A DNA stretch of 17,415 nt from CAYSLC01 sp964431545 (GTDB lineage: Bacteria; Desulfobacterota; Desulfobacteria; Desulfobacterales; JAABSP01), in assembly GCA_964431545.1 (NCBI GenBank), contig CAYSLC010000119.1, positions 1-17,415 of the forward strand, written 5' to 3'. The notes beneath the pieces are model-generated. The model was not told where the DNA came from and ran no database searches. It was given only the letters and a program-made list of their open reading frames with translations. This document shows positions 7,152 through 14,335 of the stretch, in pieces. Numbering within the stretch: the stretch's first letter is position 1; the number at the start of each line of letters is the position of its first letter. The translations under genes and the position numbers were made by a program.

Positions 7152-7444
7152 TCCACTGCCTTACCCTCGACGTCTCCCCGGAGGCCACGGACGAGCAGAT
7201 CCGGGAGCAGTACCTCAAGATGGTCCGGAACCATTCCCCCGAGCGGGACCCGGAGAAGTTCCGGCGGATCACCGAGGCCTATGAAGCCTTGAAGGACGGG
7301 CGGAACCGGGTCCGGGAGAAGATCTTCGGCGGATTGACGGTGGGGGAGTACGAGTCGGCGCTGTTGTCACTGGCCAAGGCCCGCGAACTCAAACGGCGGC
7401 GCGTGGGGTTGCGGGAGCTGTTGGAGGCGGAAAAGAACGATTAA
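7145..7444 (+). CDS. J-domain-like protein with HPD replaced by HSP
   Basis: Short 99-residue protein whose first 55 residues match a J domain: helix II DEQIREQYLKMVRNH (16-30), a loop, then helix III PEKFRRITEAYEALK (36-50). The catalytic HPD tripeptide that triggers Hsp70 ATP hydrolysis is HSP here (30-32, in HSPERDPEKF). Residues 60-99 are helical and basic; there is no Gly/Phe or zinc-finger region as in DnaJ. It overlaps the upstream TPR gene by 7 bases, with GGAGG before the start, and ends 18 bases before the GrpE-like gene. It is most probably a dedicated, atypical co-chaperone or J-like adaptor for the Hsp70 two genes on. Whether it can stimulate the ATPase without the Asp is an open question. 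Confidence 0.8.
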   Translation: MLIHCLTLDVSPEATDEQIREQYLKMVRNHSPERDPEKFRRITEAYEALKDGRNRVREKIFGGLTVGEYESALLSLAKARELKRRRVGLRELLEAEKND

Positions 7445-7462
7445 CGGGGCAAGGAGGACGAG

Positions 7463-8245
7463 ATGAGTCTATTTTCCAGGATTGCCGAATGGTTCAAAAA
7501 GTTATGGAGGGGGATCGACAGGCGGTTCATCATCCCCGTGTACCAATGGATCATCCGCTTTTTTTCCGGAAGGCTCGGGAAGCGAATCGAAGGGGGGGAC
7601 GGGCTGCCCGACTGGAAGCAGGACGCCATCCGGGATTTCCGGCTTTGGCTGGAGGATCTCCCGGAGCCGGTCCCCACCGAAGAGGGGCGGATTCCGGAGG
7701 GGTGTGATCTCTTTACCCTGATGGCCGAGTTCATCTCCCTGCGCAAGGAGATCCAGATGCAGAACCGGGAACAGTGGAAATCCCTCCAGAACCTCGACGC
7801 CATCATCGACGCCTACCACGACGCGGCGGATCTCTTCAAGGAACGGACCCGGGACATCGGCCAGCTGGAGGAGCGCGTCCGCCGGGCCAGCGAAAAGCGG
7901 GCCGTGATGCCCTTCCTGGAGATCCGGGACGCCTTGTCCCGGGGACTTTCGGCCGCCCGGGAGGTGGCCGCCTCCAAGAGCATCCTCCGGTCGAGCCCCA
8001 AGGGGATCGACGGCGTGGTGGAGGGGTATGAGATGGCCCTGCGGCGATTCGACCGGGCCCTCTCCCTGGTGGGCGTCACGCCGGTGGAGACGGTGGGGCG
8101 GACCTTCGACGCCCGGACCATGAAAGCGGTGGACAAGCGCTCCGAAACCGGACAAGACAAGGGCGTGGTGATCCAGGAGCAGCTTTCCGGCTTTGTCCGG
8201 GACGACGAGGTGGTCCGGTACGCGGAAGTCGTCGTCAACGAATAA
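7463..8245 (+). CDS. grpE: GrpE-like nucleotide exchange factor with N-terminal amphipathic/hydrophobic extension
   Basis: 260-residue protein combining a GrpE core with an unusual N-terminus. The C-terminal part (about 184-258) follows the GrpE pattern: VVEGYEMALRRFDRAL, then GVTPVETVGRTFDARTM, KAVDKRSET, GVVIQEQLSGFV and the final strand VVRYAEVVVN. Residues about 88-145 are the long helix (ISLRKEIQMQNREQ...). Residues 1-40 are rich in aromatic, basic and aliphatic residues (FSRIAEWFKKLWRG, then FIIPVYQWIIRFF), which looks like an amphipathic or re-entrant membrane segment rather than a cleavable signal. It has a strong ribosome site (AAGGAGG) and lies directly before the Hsp70 gene. GrpE proteins release ADP from Hsp70; the extension suggests membrane tethering, which is inferred. 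Confidence 0.82.
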   Translation: MSLFSRIAEWFKKLWRGIDRRFIIPVYQWIIRFFSGRLGKRIEGGDGLPDWKQDAIRDFRLWLEDLPEPVPTEEGRIPEGCDLFTLMAEFISLRKEIQMQNREQWKSLQNLDAIIDAYHDAADLFKERTRDIGQLEERVRRASEKRAVMPFLEIRDALSRGLSAAREVAASKSILRSSPKGIDGVVEGYEMALRRFDRALSLVGVTPVETVGRTFDARTMKAVDKRSETGQDKGVVIQEQLSGFVRDDEVVRYAEVVVNE

Positions 8246-8275
8246 CCCCCGAACACGCCATACACCGGAGATCCA

Positions 8276-10033
8276 ATGGAACCAATCGTCGGAATCGATC
8301 TGGGAACCACCAACTCGGAAGTCGCCTTCATCATCGACGGAAACGCGGAGATCCTTACGGACAACGACAACGGGATCATCCCGTCCTGCGTGTCCCTCGA
8401 CGACCAGGGGGAGATCCTGGTGGGGGTGGAGGCCAAAAACCGGGCGGTCATCGCCCCGGAACGGACCGTGACCTCGGTCAAGCGGCTCATGGGAACCGAC
8501 CGGAAGCTTGCCATGGGGAAGGACGAATACCGGCCCCAGGAGATCTCCGCCCTGATTCTGAAATCCCTAAAGTCGCGGGCCGAAAAGATCCTCGACCATT
8601 CGATCGGAAAGGCGGTCATCACCGTGCCGGCCTACTTCACCGACGCCCAGCGGCAGGCCACCCGGGAGGCGGGGCGGATCGCCGGCCTGGAAGTGGTCCG
8701 GATCATCAACGAACCGACGGCCGCGGCCCTGGCCTACGAAAGCACCCGTTCGGAGGCCCAGCGGATCCTGATCTACGACCTGGGGGGCGGGACCTTCGAC
8801 GTCTCCATCGTGCGGATCGAAAACGGCGTGGTGGAGGTGCTCGCCTCCACCGGGGACAACAAGCTGGGCGGGGACGACTTCGACGCCAAGATCGTCGGCC
8901 GTCTGGTGGCGCACTGCCGCGATGAGCTGTCGTTCAAGATCGACCCGGAAAAGGACAAGGGGGTGATGGCGAGGCTCACCCGGGCCGCGGAAAAGGCCAA
9001 GGTCGACCTCTCCGTCAAGCCGTACGCCCAGATCGAGGAGGACCACATCGGCAAAAAGGGGTGGCAGGACATCCACCTCTCCACGGAACTTTCCCGCCTC
9101 GACTTCGAGGAGATGATCGAGGACGAACTCAACCGGACCATGGACTCGGTCAACCGGGCCCTCAAGGACGCCCAGCTCCTGCCCTCGGCCATCGACAAGA
9201 TCATCCTGGTGGGAGGCTCCACCCGGATCCCCAAGATCTCCAAGATGCTGGAGGAGAAGTTCGGCCACCTGCCCCACAGCGAGATCGATCCGGACCTCTG
9301 CGTGGCCCTGGGGGCCGCCATCCAGGCGGGCCGGGAGATGGGGGTGGACTCCACCGGGGTCCTGCTCGACATCACCCCGTACACCTTCGGCACCTCGGCG
9401 GTGGGCGAGATTAACGGCGAACCGAGCATGACCATGTTCGTGCCCCTGATCCGGAGAAACACCAAATTGCCGGCGGCGAGGACCGAGGCCTTCTACACCA
9501 TGTACGACAACCAGGAGGTGGTGGAGATCCGGGTCTACCAGGGGGAGAAGCCCGACGCCCTCGACAACATCCAGATCGGCCGGTACCGGTTCACCCTGAG
9601 CAAGGCCCCGGAGGGGAGTGTGATCCTGCTCCATTTCGATCTCGACTTGAACGGCATCCTCCGGATCGAGGCGGTGGAGAAGGCCACGGGAAAGAAGATC
9701 AACGCGGTGATCGAAAACGCCTTCACCGGATTCAGCGACGAGGAGATCGACGCGTCCAGGCGACGGATCGCGGACATGTGGGGGGAGGAGGCGGACGCCG
9801 AGGTCATCGATGTCACCGAGGCCTCCCGGAAGGCGGCCGGGGACCGGGTCTCCGAAGAGGTGGCCCAGACGTTGACCCGGGCCGAGTCGATGCTCAACGA
9901 TATCTCCGCGGAGGACCGGGACGAAGTGGTCAACCTCATGGAGGACCTCCGGGACGCCCTGGACCAGGGGGAGCCCCAGAGCGTCGAGGAATACCGGAAG
10001 ACCCTGGAGGAGATCCTCTTTTACTATGAATAG
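8276..10033 (+). CDS. Hsp70-family chaperone (DnaK-like, 585 residues)
   Basis: ATP-driven chaperone. The nucleotide-binding domain is complete: phosphate-1 GIDLGTTNS (6-14), NEPTAAALAYE (145-155), phosphate-2 YDLGGGTFDVS (167-177) and adenosine motif LVGGSTRIPK (311-320). A linker GVLLDITP (361-368) leads to the beta-sandwich substrate domain (about 366-485) and a helical lid (about 487-585). Relative to DnaK (about 638 residues) the C-terminal region is short and ends in ILFYYE, without the EEVD/EVKDKK-like disordered tail. Residues equivalent to DnaK R167 and linker D393, which contact the J-domain HPD, appear to be R142 and D365. The ATG at 8276 has CGGAG upstream, 30 bases after the GrpE-like gene. 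Given its own J-like and GrpE-like neighbours it is probably a specialised paralogue, not the housekeeping DnaK. Confidence 0.93.
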   Translation: MEPIVGIDLGTTNSEVAFIIDGNAEILTDNDNGIIPSCVSLDDQGEILVGVEAKNRAVIAPERTVTSVKRLMGTDRKLAMGKDEYRPQEISALILKSLKSRAEKILDHSIGKAVITVPAYFTDAQRQATREAGRIAGLEVVRIINEPTAAALAYESTRSEAQRILIYDLGGGTFDVSIVRIENGVVEVLASTGDNKLGGDDFDAKIVGRLVAHCRDELSFKIDPEKDKGVMARLTRAAEKAKVDLSVKPYAQIEEDHIGKKGWQDIHLSTELSRLDFEEMIEDELNRTMDSVNRALKDAQLLPSAIDKIILVGGSTRIPKISKMLEEKFGHLPHSEIDPDLCVALGAAIQAGREMGVDSTGVLLDITPYTFGTSAVGEINGEPSMTMFVPLIRRNTKLPAARTEAFYTMYDNQEVVEIRVYQGEKPDALDNIQIGRYRFTLSKAPEGSVILLHFDLDLNGILRIEAVEKATGKKINAVIENAFTGFSDEEIDASRRRIADMWGEEADAEVIDVTEASRKAAGDRVSEEVAQTLTRAESMLNDISAEDRDEVVNLMEDLRDALDQGEPQSVEEYRKTLEEILFYYE

Positions 10034-10084
10034 ACCCCATGGAACCTGTCCGGAGTCCCCGGCGGGATTTTGACCGGAGTCGAC

Positions 10085-10414
10085 ATGGAACAATGCCCTG
10101 CCTGCGGCGCCAAGAGCCGCCAGCGACGGACCTGCCACCGCTGCAAATCGAATCTCGGCCCCCTCCTCGACATCGAGGCCGACGCCCGGAAGTGCCTGGA
10201 GTCGGCCGAATCGGCCCATGGGGCCGGAAACCACGAGGATGCCTACCGGCAGGCCCGGCGCGCCTGCACCCTCCTGAGAACCCCGGACGCGGTCCGGCTC
10301 CTCGTCCGGGCCGCGGCGGCCACCGGCAGATACCCCGTGGCTCTGGGACAGTGGGCCGTCGGGCGGGGGGCCCGCCGGACCCCACGGGGGGGAGGAACCG
10401 CCCCCGCCCCATGA
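10085..10414 (+). CDS. Small zinc-ribbon protein with TPR-like helices
   Basis: 109-residue protein with two CxxC knuckles, C4-C7 and C17-C20 (QCPACG and TCHRC), typical of a short zinc ribbon. It is followed by two or three amphipathic helices (about 32-90) spaced like a TPR: ARKCLESAESAHGAGNHEDAYRQARRACTLL. The last 20 residues are Gly/Pro/Arg-rich and probably disordered. I favour the ATG at 10085, with GGAG five bases upstream; a TTG at 10070 in the same frame is less likely. It begins 51 bases after the Hsp70 stop and its stop overlaps the pyrD start (ATGA), so both neighbours are probably co-transcribed. Bacterial proteins of this type occur next to Hsp70-like genes; a role as a small client or scaffold adaptor is inferred. 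Confidence 0.75.
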   Translation: MEQCPACGAKSRQRRTCHRCKSNLGPLLDIEADARKCLESAESAHGAGNHEDAYRQARRACTLLRTPDAVRLLVRAAAATGRYPVALGQWAVGRGARRTPRGGGTAPAP

Positions 10415-11343
10415 CGACCGTGGCTTCGAGCCCGGACCTGGCCGTCGACATCGGCGGGCTCCAACTCAAAAATCCCGTCATGACGGCCTCGGGAACCTTC
10501 GGATACGGCGGGGAGTTCCGGGAGCTGGTGGACCTCGGACGCCTGGGGGCCATCATCGTCAAGGGGGTCTCCCTCTCCCCCACCAAGGGGAATCCCCCGC
10601 CCCGGGTGGTGGAGACCCACGGCGGCATGCTCAACGCCATCGGCCTGGAGAACATCGGCTTCGATGCCCTGGCCGCGCGGAAGCTCCCGGCCCTCCGCTC
10701 CCTGGGAACCCCGGTCCTGGTCAACATCTACGGAAGGACCGAGGAGGAGTACGGCCGGCTGGCGGAACGGGTGGAAGAGACCGACGGCATCGACGGGGTG
10801 GAGGTCAACATCTCCTGCCCCAATGTCAAGGCCGGCGGCGCGGCCTTCGGCACCGACCCCCGGGCCGTGGCCCGGGTGGTCCGGACGGTGCGGTCCCGGA
10901 CCCGGAAGCCGGTGATGGTCAAGCTCTCCCCCAACGTCACCGACATCGTGTCCATCGCCCGGGCCGCCGAAGGGGAGGGGGCCGACAGCCTCTCTCTGAT
11001 CAACACCCTCACCGCCATGGCCGTGGACATCCATACCCGCAGGCCGAGGCTCGCCAACATCACCGGCGGCCTGTCCGGGCCGGCCATCAAGCCGGTGGCC
11101 CTGAGGATGGTCTGGCAGGTGGCCCGGGCGGTCCGGGTCCCGGTGGTGGGCATCGGGGGCATCATGACCTGGTCCGACGCGGTGGAGTTTCTGATGGTCG
11201 GCGCCTCGGCCGTCCAGGTGGGCACCGCCAATCTGGTCAACCCCCGGGCCACAATGGAGATCATCGACGGCCTCCGGCGGTATCTGGCCGAACAGGGGAT
11301 CGCCCGGGCCGCCGATGTTGTCAACACCCTGGCGGATGCCTAG
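10411..11343 (+). CDS. pyrD: Dihydroorotate dehydrogenase, class 1B catalytic subunit type
   Basis: FMN enzyme oxidising dihydroorotate to orotate in pyrimidine synthesis; 310 residues, the usual length for cytosolic class 1. Motifs include NPVMTASGTFGYG (21-33), KGVSLSPTKGNPPPRV (51-66), the catalytic cysteine C136 in VNISCPNV (a serine in membrane class 2 enzymes), KLSPNV (171-176), and the FMN-phosphate loops GIGG (247-250) and GASAVQVGTA (264-273). Class 1B enzymes normally use NAD+ through the Fe-S/FAD subunit PyrK, whose gene is often adjacent but is not in this window. The start at 10411 overlaps the upstream stop (ATGA). The same frame is open back to 10039, but that extension lies across the zinc-ribbon gene and has no family resemblance. 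Confidence 0.95.
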   Translation: MTTVASSPDLAVDIGGLQLKNPVMTASGTFGYGGEFRELVDLGRLGAIIVKGVSLSPTKGNPPPRVVETHGGMLNAIGLENIGFDALAARKLPALRSLGTPVLVNIYGRTEEEYGRLAERVEETDGIDGVEVNISCPNVKAGGAAFGTDPRAVARVVRTVRSRTRKPVMVKLSPNVTDIVSIARAAEGEGADSLSLINTLTAMAVDIHTRRPRLANITGGLSGPAIKPVALRMVWQVARAVRVPVVGIGGIMTWSDAVEFLMVGASAVQVGTANLVNPRATMEIIDGLRRYLAEQGIARAADVVNTLADA

Positions 11344-11389
11344 AATGAGTTTTTAAAGACGGAAAGGCTGTGGCTGTGAATGAATGGCC

Positions 11390-11406
11390 CGTGGTTCGAA
11401 TCCCCT
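11390..11406 (+). other. tRNA T-arm-like fragment in an 87-base gap
   Basis: The 17 bases contain GGTTCGAATCCC, identical to the T-loop and inner stem of many tRNAs. Only 3 of the 5 expected stem pairs form, and no acceptor, D-arm or anticodon arm is visible upstream, so this is not a functional tRNA. It could be a decayed 3' end of a tRNA gene or chance. The rest of the gap (11344-11430) holds the GGAG ribosome site of the next gene and nothing else recognised. Confidence 0.3.
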
Positions 11407-11430
11407 ACATCAGGATGAAAGGAGCGTGAG

Positions 11431-11898
11431 ATGCAGTTTGAAAATTTGCGGGAGATCGTCGATTTTGCCATCGAAAAGGAGAAAGAGGCGGCCGAATTCT
11501 ACCTGACGGCGGCCCAGGAGGCCTCCATGTCCGGCGTCAAGGATATGCTCATGGAGTTCGCCGGACAGGAGCAGCGGCACCAGGCCATGCTGGAGAACAT
11601 GGAGGACGAAGGGGTCGCCACGTCCCTGGAGGAGTACGACCTCAAGTGGATCAAGGACATCAAGCGCAGCGACTACATTGTGGAGATGGAGTTCAAGCCC
11701 GGGATGGCCTACAACGAGATCCTCGCCATCGCCATGAAGCGGGAGGAGAAGGCCCTGGCCCTCTACAACCAGCTTCTGGACCAGGCCAAGACCGAAAAGC
11801 AGAAGAAGCTCTTCCAGGTGCTCTGCCAGGAGGAGGCCAAACACAAGCTCGCCCTGGAGACCAAGTATGACGACTATATGGCGAAGATGGGGGACTAA
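11431..11898 (+). CDS. Rubrerythrin-like di-iron ferritin-family protein
   Basis: 155-residue four-helix di-iron protein without the C-terminal rubredoxin domain of full rubrerythrin. Candidate iron ligands are spaced as in the family: E19 in EKEKEAAEFY, E47 and H50 in GQEQRH, E96 or E105 in the third helix (YNEILAIAMKREEKALALY), and E135 and H138 in CQEEAKHK. Such proteins reduce peroxide or handle iron in anaerobes; without the rubredoxin domain it would need an external electron donor. The ATG at 11431 has AAAGGAGC upstream. The next gene starts 32 bases before this one ends, so the two are probably co-expressed. Assignment to the ferritin-like superfamily is firm; the exact reaction is inferred. 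Confidence 0.9.
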   Translation: MQFENLREIVDFAIEKEKEAAEFYLTAAQEASMSGVKDMLMEFAGQEQRHQAMLENMEDEGVATSLEEYDLKWIKDIKRSDYIVEMEFKPGMAYNEILAIAMKREEKALALYNQLLDQAKTEKQKKLFQVLCQEEAKHKLALETKYDDYMAKMGD

Positions 11899-12463
11899 CG
11901 GCCGGGCCGCGGCGGCGGCCGCCGCGATCCTTTTTCTCCTTCTCATCCCGCCGGCCGCCGCCCGGCGGATCGGCGGCGTCGATCTGCCGGAGACCCTCTC
12001 CGTGGACGGCCGTGATCTCGTCCTCAACGGGGCCGGTCTGCGCAAGAAGTTCTTCTTCAAGATCTACGCCGGCGGCCTCTATCTGACCGAGAAGGGGGCG
12101 GATGCCGGGGAGATCATCGCCGCGGACCGGCCCATGGCCATCCGGATGCACTTTATCTACGACGGCGTCTCCAGCGAAAAACTGGTGGAGGCGTGGAACG
12201 AAGGGTTCGACAACGCCACCGGCGGGACCCCCGGTCCGCTGAAAGAAAAGATCGATCGGTTCAACGCCCTCTTCGACGAGGAGGCCAAGGAGGGGGACGT
12301 CTACGACGTCATCCATCTCCCCGGCGGGGGCGTTTCGGTGGTGAAAAACGGCAAGACCCTGGGGACCATCGAGGGCCTCGATTTCAAACGGGCCGCCTTC
12401 GCCATCTGGCTCGGGAAGCCCCCGGCCGACGAGGGCCTCAAGGAGGGGATGCTGGGACAATAA
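11867..12463 (+). CDS. Exported chalcone-isomerase-like protein
   Basis: 198-residue protein with an N-terminal Sec signal peptide: basic n-region (WRRWGTNGR), hydrophobic core (AAAAAAAILFLLLIPP) and a likely cleavage after AAA near residue 32. The mature part resembles the chalcone isomerase-like fold found in many proteobacteria: GVDLPETLSVDGRDLVLNGAGLR, then FFFKIYAGGLYLTEK, MHFIYDGVSSEKLVEAWNEGF, and a C-terminal LGTIEGLDFKRAAFAIWLG. Bacterial members lack a known flavonoid role, and several are proposed to bind fatty acids or other small ligands in the periplasm. The ATG at 11867 has GGAG seven bases upstream, inside the preceding rubrerythrin gene; no later start keeps the signal peptide, so the 32-base overlap is probably real. 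The gene ends before a strong hairpin at 12518-12548. Confidence 0.85.
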   Translation: MTTIWRRWGTNGRAAAAAAAILFLLLIPPAAARRIGGVDLPETLSVDGRDLVLNGAGLRKKFFFKIYAGGLYLTEKGADAGEIIAADRPMAIRMHFIYDGVSSEKLVEAWNEGFDNATGGTPGPLKEKIDRFNALFDEEAKEGDVYDVIHLPGGGVSVVKNGKTLGTIEGLDFKRAAFAIWLGKPPADEGLKEGMLGQ

Positions 12464-12517
12464 CCCGTTGCCGTGGCCGGTCAAAAGGCGCCAACGGCCG
12501 ACGATGATCGATACCAG

Positions 12518-12548
12518 ACGGGGGAGGCGGTTGCCGCGCCTCCCCCGT
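12518..12548. terminator. 12-bp GC-rich hairpin between convergent genes, probable bidirectional terminator
   Basis: Arms 12518-12529 (ACGGGGGAGGCG) and 12537-12548 pair perfectly around a 7-base loop, midway between the stops of the chalcone-isomerase-like gene and leuA. A T-tract is lacking on either strand, but position and strength make a transcription stop or 3'-end stabiliser likely. Nothing else was seen in the gap 12464-12619. Confidence 0.65.
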
Positions 12549-12619
12549 CGTTCGTTCATGGGCGTTTCGTCTTTCCGGGGAACCTATCCCGTCAAATCCC
12601 GGATGGTTCCATCGGACGG

Positions 12620-14158
12620 CTACACCTGCTGGGCCTTCTCCACCGGATGGGTCTTGAGGTACTCCAGCCGGTTGAGGCCGTTGATGTAGGCCTTGGCGCT
12701 GGCGGTGATGATGTCCGGGTCGGCCCCCTTGCCCAGGGCCATGAGGCCGTTCTCCCGGAGGCGCACCGTCACCTCCCCCTGGGCGTCGGTGCCCCCGGTC
12801 AGCGCGGAGACGGAGAACCGGAGCAGCTCCGACTGGGTGCCGGTCAGCTTGGCGATGGCGTTGAAGGCGGCGTCGATGGGCCCGTTGCCGTAGGCGGCGT
12901 CCTTGACGGCTCGGCCGTGGATGTCGAGCTTGACGCTGGCCATGGGCATCACGGTGCTGCCGCAGGTGACGTGGATGTACGCCAGTTTGAAGACCTCCGA
13001 GGTCCGGAGAATCCCCTCCGTGACGATCACCTCCAGATCCTCGTCCACCACGTGCTTCTTCTTGTCGGCCAGCTCCTTGAATCGGGTGAAGACCAGCTGC
13101 AGCTCTTCGTCCGAGAGGTCGTACCCCATCTCCTTCAATCGATCCCGCAGGGCGTGACGGCCCGAGTGTTTGCCCAGCACAAGGACGTTCCGGTTGAGTC
13201 CCACCGTCTCCGGCTTCATGATCTCGTAGGTCATGGGGTTTTTCAGGACCCCGTCCTGGTGGATGCCCGCCTCGTGGGCGAAGGCGTTGGCGCCCACGAT
13301 CGCCTTGTTGGGCTGGACCATCATGCCGGTGATCATGCTCACCAGGCGGCTGGACGGGAAGATGTTCTCCGTCCGGATGCCGGTCTCCATGGGCAGGTAG
13401 TTGGGGCGCGTGTGGATGGCCATCACCACCTCCTCCAGGGAGGTGTTTCCGGCCCGCTCGCCGATGCCGTTGATGGTCACCTCCGCCTGTCGTGCCCCGG
13501 CGTGGATGGCGGCCAGGGTGTTGGCGGTGGCCAGCCCCAGGTCGTTGTGGCAGTGGACGCTCAGGATCGCCTTGCCGATGTTGGGGGTATGGGCGATGAC
13601 GTACCGGACCAGTTCGGCGAACTCCGCCGGGATGGCATACCCCACCGTGTCGGGCAGGTTGACCACGGTGGCCCCCGCCTCGATGGCCGCCGCAAAGACC
13701 TTGCACAGGTAATTGGGATCGCTTCGGGAGCCGTCCTCGGCGGAGAACTCCACCACCGGGGTGAAGGATTTGGCGTACCGGACCGCCTCGACGGCCGACT
13801 TCAAGACCTCGTCCCGGGTCATCTTCAGTTTGTATTCCAGGTGGATGTCGGAGGTGGCGATGAAGGTGTGGATCTTCGGCTTGGCCGCGTGTCGCACCGC
13901 GCCCCACGCCTTGTCGATGTCCGACTTGGAGGCCCGGGCCAGCCCCGCCACCTCGGACCCCTTGATCTTTTCGGCGATGCGGGAGACCGCCTCGAAATCG
14001 CCCTCGGAGGCCGCCGGAAATCCGGCCTCGATGGTATCCACGCCCAGCTTCTCCAGTTGAACGGCCAGCCGCAGCTTCTCGCCGGTGTTCATGCTGGCGC
14101 CGGGGGACTGCTCCCCGTCCCTCAATGTGGTATCGAAAATATAGACACGATCGCTCAT
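12620..14158 (-). CDS. leuA: 2-isopropylmalate synthase
   Basis: First committed enzyme of leucine synthesis, condensing acetyl-CoA with 2-oxoisovalerate; 512 residues, the usual length with the regulatory domain. The TIM-barrel catalytic part shows DTTLRDGEQ (9-17), EAGFPAAS (44-51), HCHNDLG (202-208, metal ligands) and NGIGERAGN (230-238). HEAGIHQDG, GKHSGRHAL and the linker region follow. The C-terminal leucine-sensing dimer domain occupies about 390-505 (including GPIDAAFNAI). The ATG at 14158 is preceded by AAGGAG. It is last of the minus-strand ilvC-cimA-leuA series, separated from cimA by a 236-base gap with a hairpin. Although cimA is a paralogue (same fold and motifs), the sequences clearly separate the two functions. 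Confidence 0.96.
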   Translation of the reverse strand: MSDRVYIFDTTLRDGEQSPGASMNTGEKLRLAVQLEKLGVDTIEAGFPAASEGDFEAVSRIAEKIKGSEVAGLARASKSDIDKAWGAVRHAAKPKIHTFIATSDIHLEYKLKMTRDEVLKSAVEAVRYAKSFTPVVEFSAEDGSRSDPNYLCKVFAAAIEAGATVVNLPDTVGYAIPAEFAELVRYVIAHTPNIGKAILSVHCHNDLGLATANTLAAIHAGARQAEVTINGIGERAGNTSLEEVVMAIHTRPNYLPMETGIRTENIFPSSRLVSMITGMMVQPNKAIVGANAFAHEAGIHQDGVLKNPMTYEIMKPETVGLNRNVLVLGKHSGRHALRDRLKEMGYDLSDEELQLVFTRFKELADKKKHVVDEDLEVIVTEGILRTSEVFKLAYIHVTCGSTVMPMASVKLDIHGRAVKDAAYGNGPIDAAFNAIAKLTGTQSELLRFSVSALTGGTDAQGEVTVRLRENGLMALGKGADPDIITASAKAYINGLNRLEYLKTHPVEKAQQV

Positions 14159-14301
14159 GGGGTACTCCTTCTTTTCGTTGGTTGAATGGGTCTATGTTAC
14201 GGTAACCGGGGAGGGTATCCCCTGGCTTTTTTTCGGAGAAAGACCTTTCCCCGAAGACGAATTCGGCGCGGTACCGATTCGATGGACCCCACGGAGCATG
14301 G

Positions 14302-14335
14302 GCCGCGGGACCCGTGTCCGGATCTGTCCCGCGGC
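14302..14335 (-). other. 10-bp hairpin in the cimA-leuA gap
   Basis: Arms 14302-14311 and 14326-14335 (GCCGCGGGAC and its complement) pair perfectly around a 14-base loop. It is the main structure in the 236-base gap 14159-14394, which otherwise holds no convincing gene. A short open frame (14192-14359, minus) starts at a TTG six bases after GAGGAGG but is not leucine-rich, so a classical leucine attenuation peptide is not supported. No T-tract follows the hairpin. It may be a leader stem or processing site. Confidence 0.4.

Noticed and set aside
8567..10234. Open frame of 555 codons antisense to the Hsp70 gene
   Set aside because: Low-complexity composition and complete overlap with a conserved Hsp70 on the other strand.
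10039..10410. N-terminal extension of pyrD by 124 codons
   Set aside because: Runs across the zinc-ribbon gene in another frame, is Arg/Pro-rich with no family match, and the 310-residue form already has normal length.
12473..14185. Open frame of 570 codons antisense to leuA
   Set aside because: Overlaps a complete 2-isopropylmalate synthase; composition is that of a shadow frame.
14218..14259. T-run followed by a GAAAG/CTTTC stem in the cimA-leuA gap, considered as an intrinsic terminator
   Set aside because: On the transcribed minus strand the stem is followed by an A-run, not a T-run, so it has the wrong polarity; no plus-strand gene ends there.
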